In this document: in pieces, positions 29,506-30,619 of the stretch | Layout: each line of letters begins with the position of its first letter | Position numbering within the stretch: the first letter of the stretch is position 1 | NCBI GenBank assembly: GCA_015501075.1 | Contig: JADNYJ010000385.1 | Coordinates: 1-30,619, forward strand | Source: Gymnopilus junonius | Taxonomy: Eukaryota; Basidiomycota; Agaricomycetes; Agaricales; Galerinaceae | Reading direction: 5' to 3' | DNA: 30,619 nt | Notes under the pieces: generated by a model | Seen by the model: the letters and a program-made list of their open reading frames with translations, nothing else | Told to the model about the DNA's origin: nothing | Database searches by the model: none | Position numbers and translations under genes: made by a program

Positions 29506-30369
29506 ATGTCCTGGATCCGACGGAATCTGAGGAAGACGAAGACATACCCAAGTAAGAGACAGACGCGCAATTGTAAATGAATCTAGAAGTTAGACGTCAA
29601 TGAAGGGCTCTGAGGAAGGGATGGAGGCCTACATCTGGTTTTGAATAGAAATCGCCATATCAAATGGCAGGGGTCAGAAAGGAACAGGAATGAAAGGGAT
29701 GGCCCGCACTTACAGATGGTCGCTCTTGGTGTAGAACATTATATACCGAAAGACATGATCGTCGTTAAGGTATGAGTTTAAGATAGCAAGCCAAGGCTTA
29801 ATCATACCGCGATGCCATGAAACCATGAAATCCCCCAGATGTACTAACTTTAGACCCTGTTAATAAATGCCCGAGTTCGAATACAATAAATATAAATCGT
29901 GCTGAATCCCATCTTCATCTTCAAGTGATGATCAAATGTTGCTGAGAGGTTTCGGATATGCACTTTCCAAACAATTCAAGAGGCTTGGACTCGTGTACTC
30001 TTGGCAATCGTTAAGAAGTACATGTTCGCACAGACCCAGTAACCTTGATGAACCAATATGAATAGCGCACCACAATTGGAAGCTTGATTGGAAAGACTTC
30101 TCATCAAGATGGTTAGTCGACCATTTGATCTATAAAGATGCTATCTGCAGAATCACAAGAGATAAGCACCGTGGTAGAAATGTAAGACGTTATAATGGTA
30201 ATAATTCATGCCTGTTCCCAAAAGCTGTCGCGAACACCTTTCCTGGAATGCATCGACTTCAAAAAGCCTGACAGCGTAAGGTCGTGAAGGTCGTGAGGTC
30301 CATTACATGTACAAATAAGTAAAAAAAAAGGTCCGAGGACAAAATATTCTGCGAGTAGTTAACTATGCA
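29506..30369. other. intergenic, no gene recognised
   Basis: AT-rich with no frame over about 60 codons that resembles a protein. The sequence just right of the element reads PTESEEDEDIPK in one plus frame, which may be chance. A poly-A run is at about 30321-30329. Confidence 0.4.
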
Positions 30370-30619
30370 TCAATTATAATATCCTAAAACATAGAACAAT
30401 GAGATTTTACAATATCAGAGAGAGAGCGAACTCCGGCTTACCTCCGTTGAAAGGACCTTTCATATGCGAATAGTGTTCCAATCGCTTCTCGAAGCGCCAC
30501 ATCATAAAAACATATAGATCTAAGTCAAACGCCCAATCCAATTTACGTTAATTAGTGTTGTAAAGAGACAGCGAAAAGTAAGTAGCCGCTCACTGAAACG
30601 CGATATCTACGAGCAGCGC
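30370..30619 (-). CDS. C-terminal end of a second membrane protein of the 23-24 kb family (cut by window edge)
   Basis: Minus strand, three exons. The edge exon 30619-30594 reads ALLVDIAFQ before GTGAGC. The exon 30519-30442 contains WRFEKRLEHYSHMKGPFNG before GTAAGC. The last exon 30383-30370 is 14 nt and gives the ending G-G-Y-Y-N-stop. This is the family ending expected from homologues as I recall them (WRFSKRLEHY ... GPFYGGYYN), and corresponds to DLLFQ / FYIAILIRRFSDRVDHFQKA in the 23165 gene. The frame needs one base near the first donor (CAG/GTGAGC now CAGTGAGC) and one near 30505 (TTTTTATGATG). The rest lies beyond the window. Confidence 0.65.

Noticed and set aside
29235..29555. Long plus frame reading through the right TIR (ending PTESEEDEDIPK)
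   Set aside because: Its first part is out of frame with the spliced element gene and it crosses repeat units; probably chance openness.

Overview
The window looks like nuclear DNA of a basidiomycete fungus, most likely an Agaricomycete. Genes are broken by many 50-75 nt introns with GT..AG ends and CTAAC/CTGAC-like branch points. The gene content also fits: several fast-evolving F-box/LRR proteins, a DUF6533-type membrane protein and lineage-specific multi-pass membrane proteins. Function was assigned by reading translations; no database search was possible.

Layout. 1-3221 has no secure gene, but holds copy A of a dispersed repeat (1892-3046) that abuts a cytosolic-type arginyl-tRNA synthetase (3222-5246, +). 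An F-box/LRR gene follows (5834-7440, +). After copy B of the repeat (8579-9092) and a low-complexity tract, a divergent pair starts from one short promoter: an F-box-like gene (11581-10368, -) and a multi-pass membrane protein (11732-12935, +). Convergent with the latter is a 14-exon MFS transporter (15257-12978, -) with exons of 7 and 14 nt. 15.3-19.5 kb is gene-poor and holds fragments: an LRR/F-box-like relic, a YNHWDSYP-type remnant and an unrecognised spliced candidate. A long intact F-box gene (19533-21620, +) is followed by a hypothetical gene (22622-22139, -), a multi-pass membrane protein (23165-24285, +) and a secreted amidase-signature enzyme (26933-24748, -). The right end is rearranged: a severed F-box head (27695-27784), a DUF6533-like gene lacking its C-terminus (28810-27844, -), a 681-bp element with long terminal inverted repeats and a small spliced gene (28825-29505), and at the edge a second member of the 23-24 kb membrane family (30619-30370, -).

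The most striking property is a set of single-base lesions, nearly all one missing base and often in a homopolymer. They interrupt genes whose translated sequence is otherwise well kept: arginyl-tRNA synthetase (1), F-box 5834 (1), amidase (4), MFS transporter (about 15), and probably the 22.6 kb gene, the transposon gene and the edge gene. Other genes (F-box 19533, F-box 10368, membrane protein 11732) have none. Assembly error is the simplest explanation, because arginyl-tRNA synthetase is essential; true pseudogenisation of the MFS and amidase genes remains possible. The neighbours do not form an obvious pathway; the region reads as a housekeeping gene set in rapidly reshuffled family genes.
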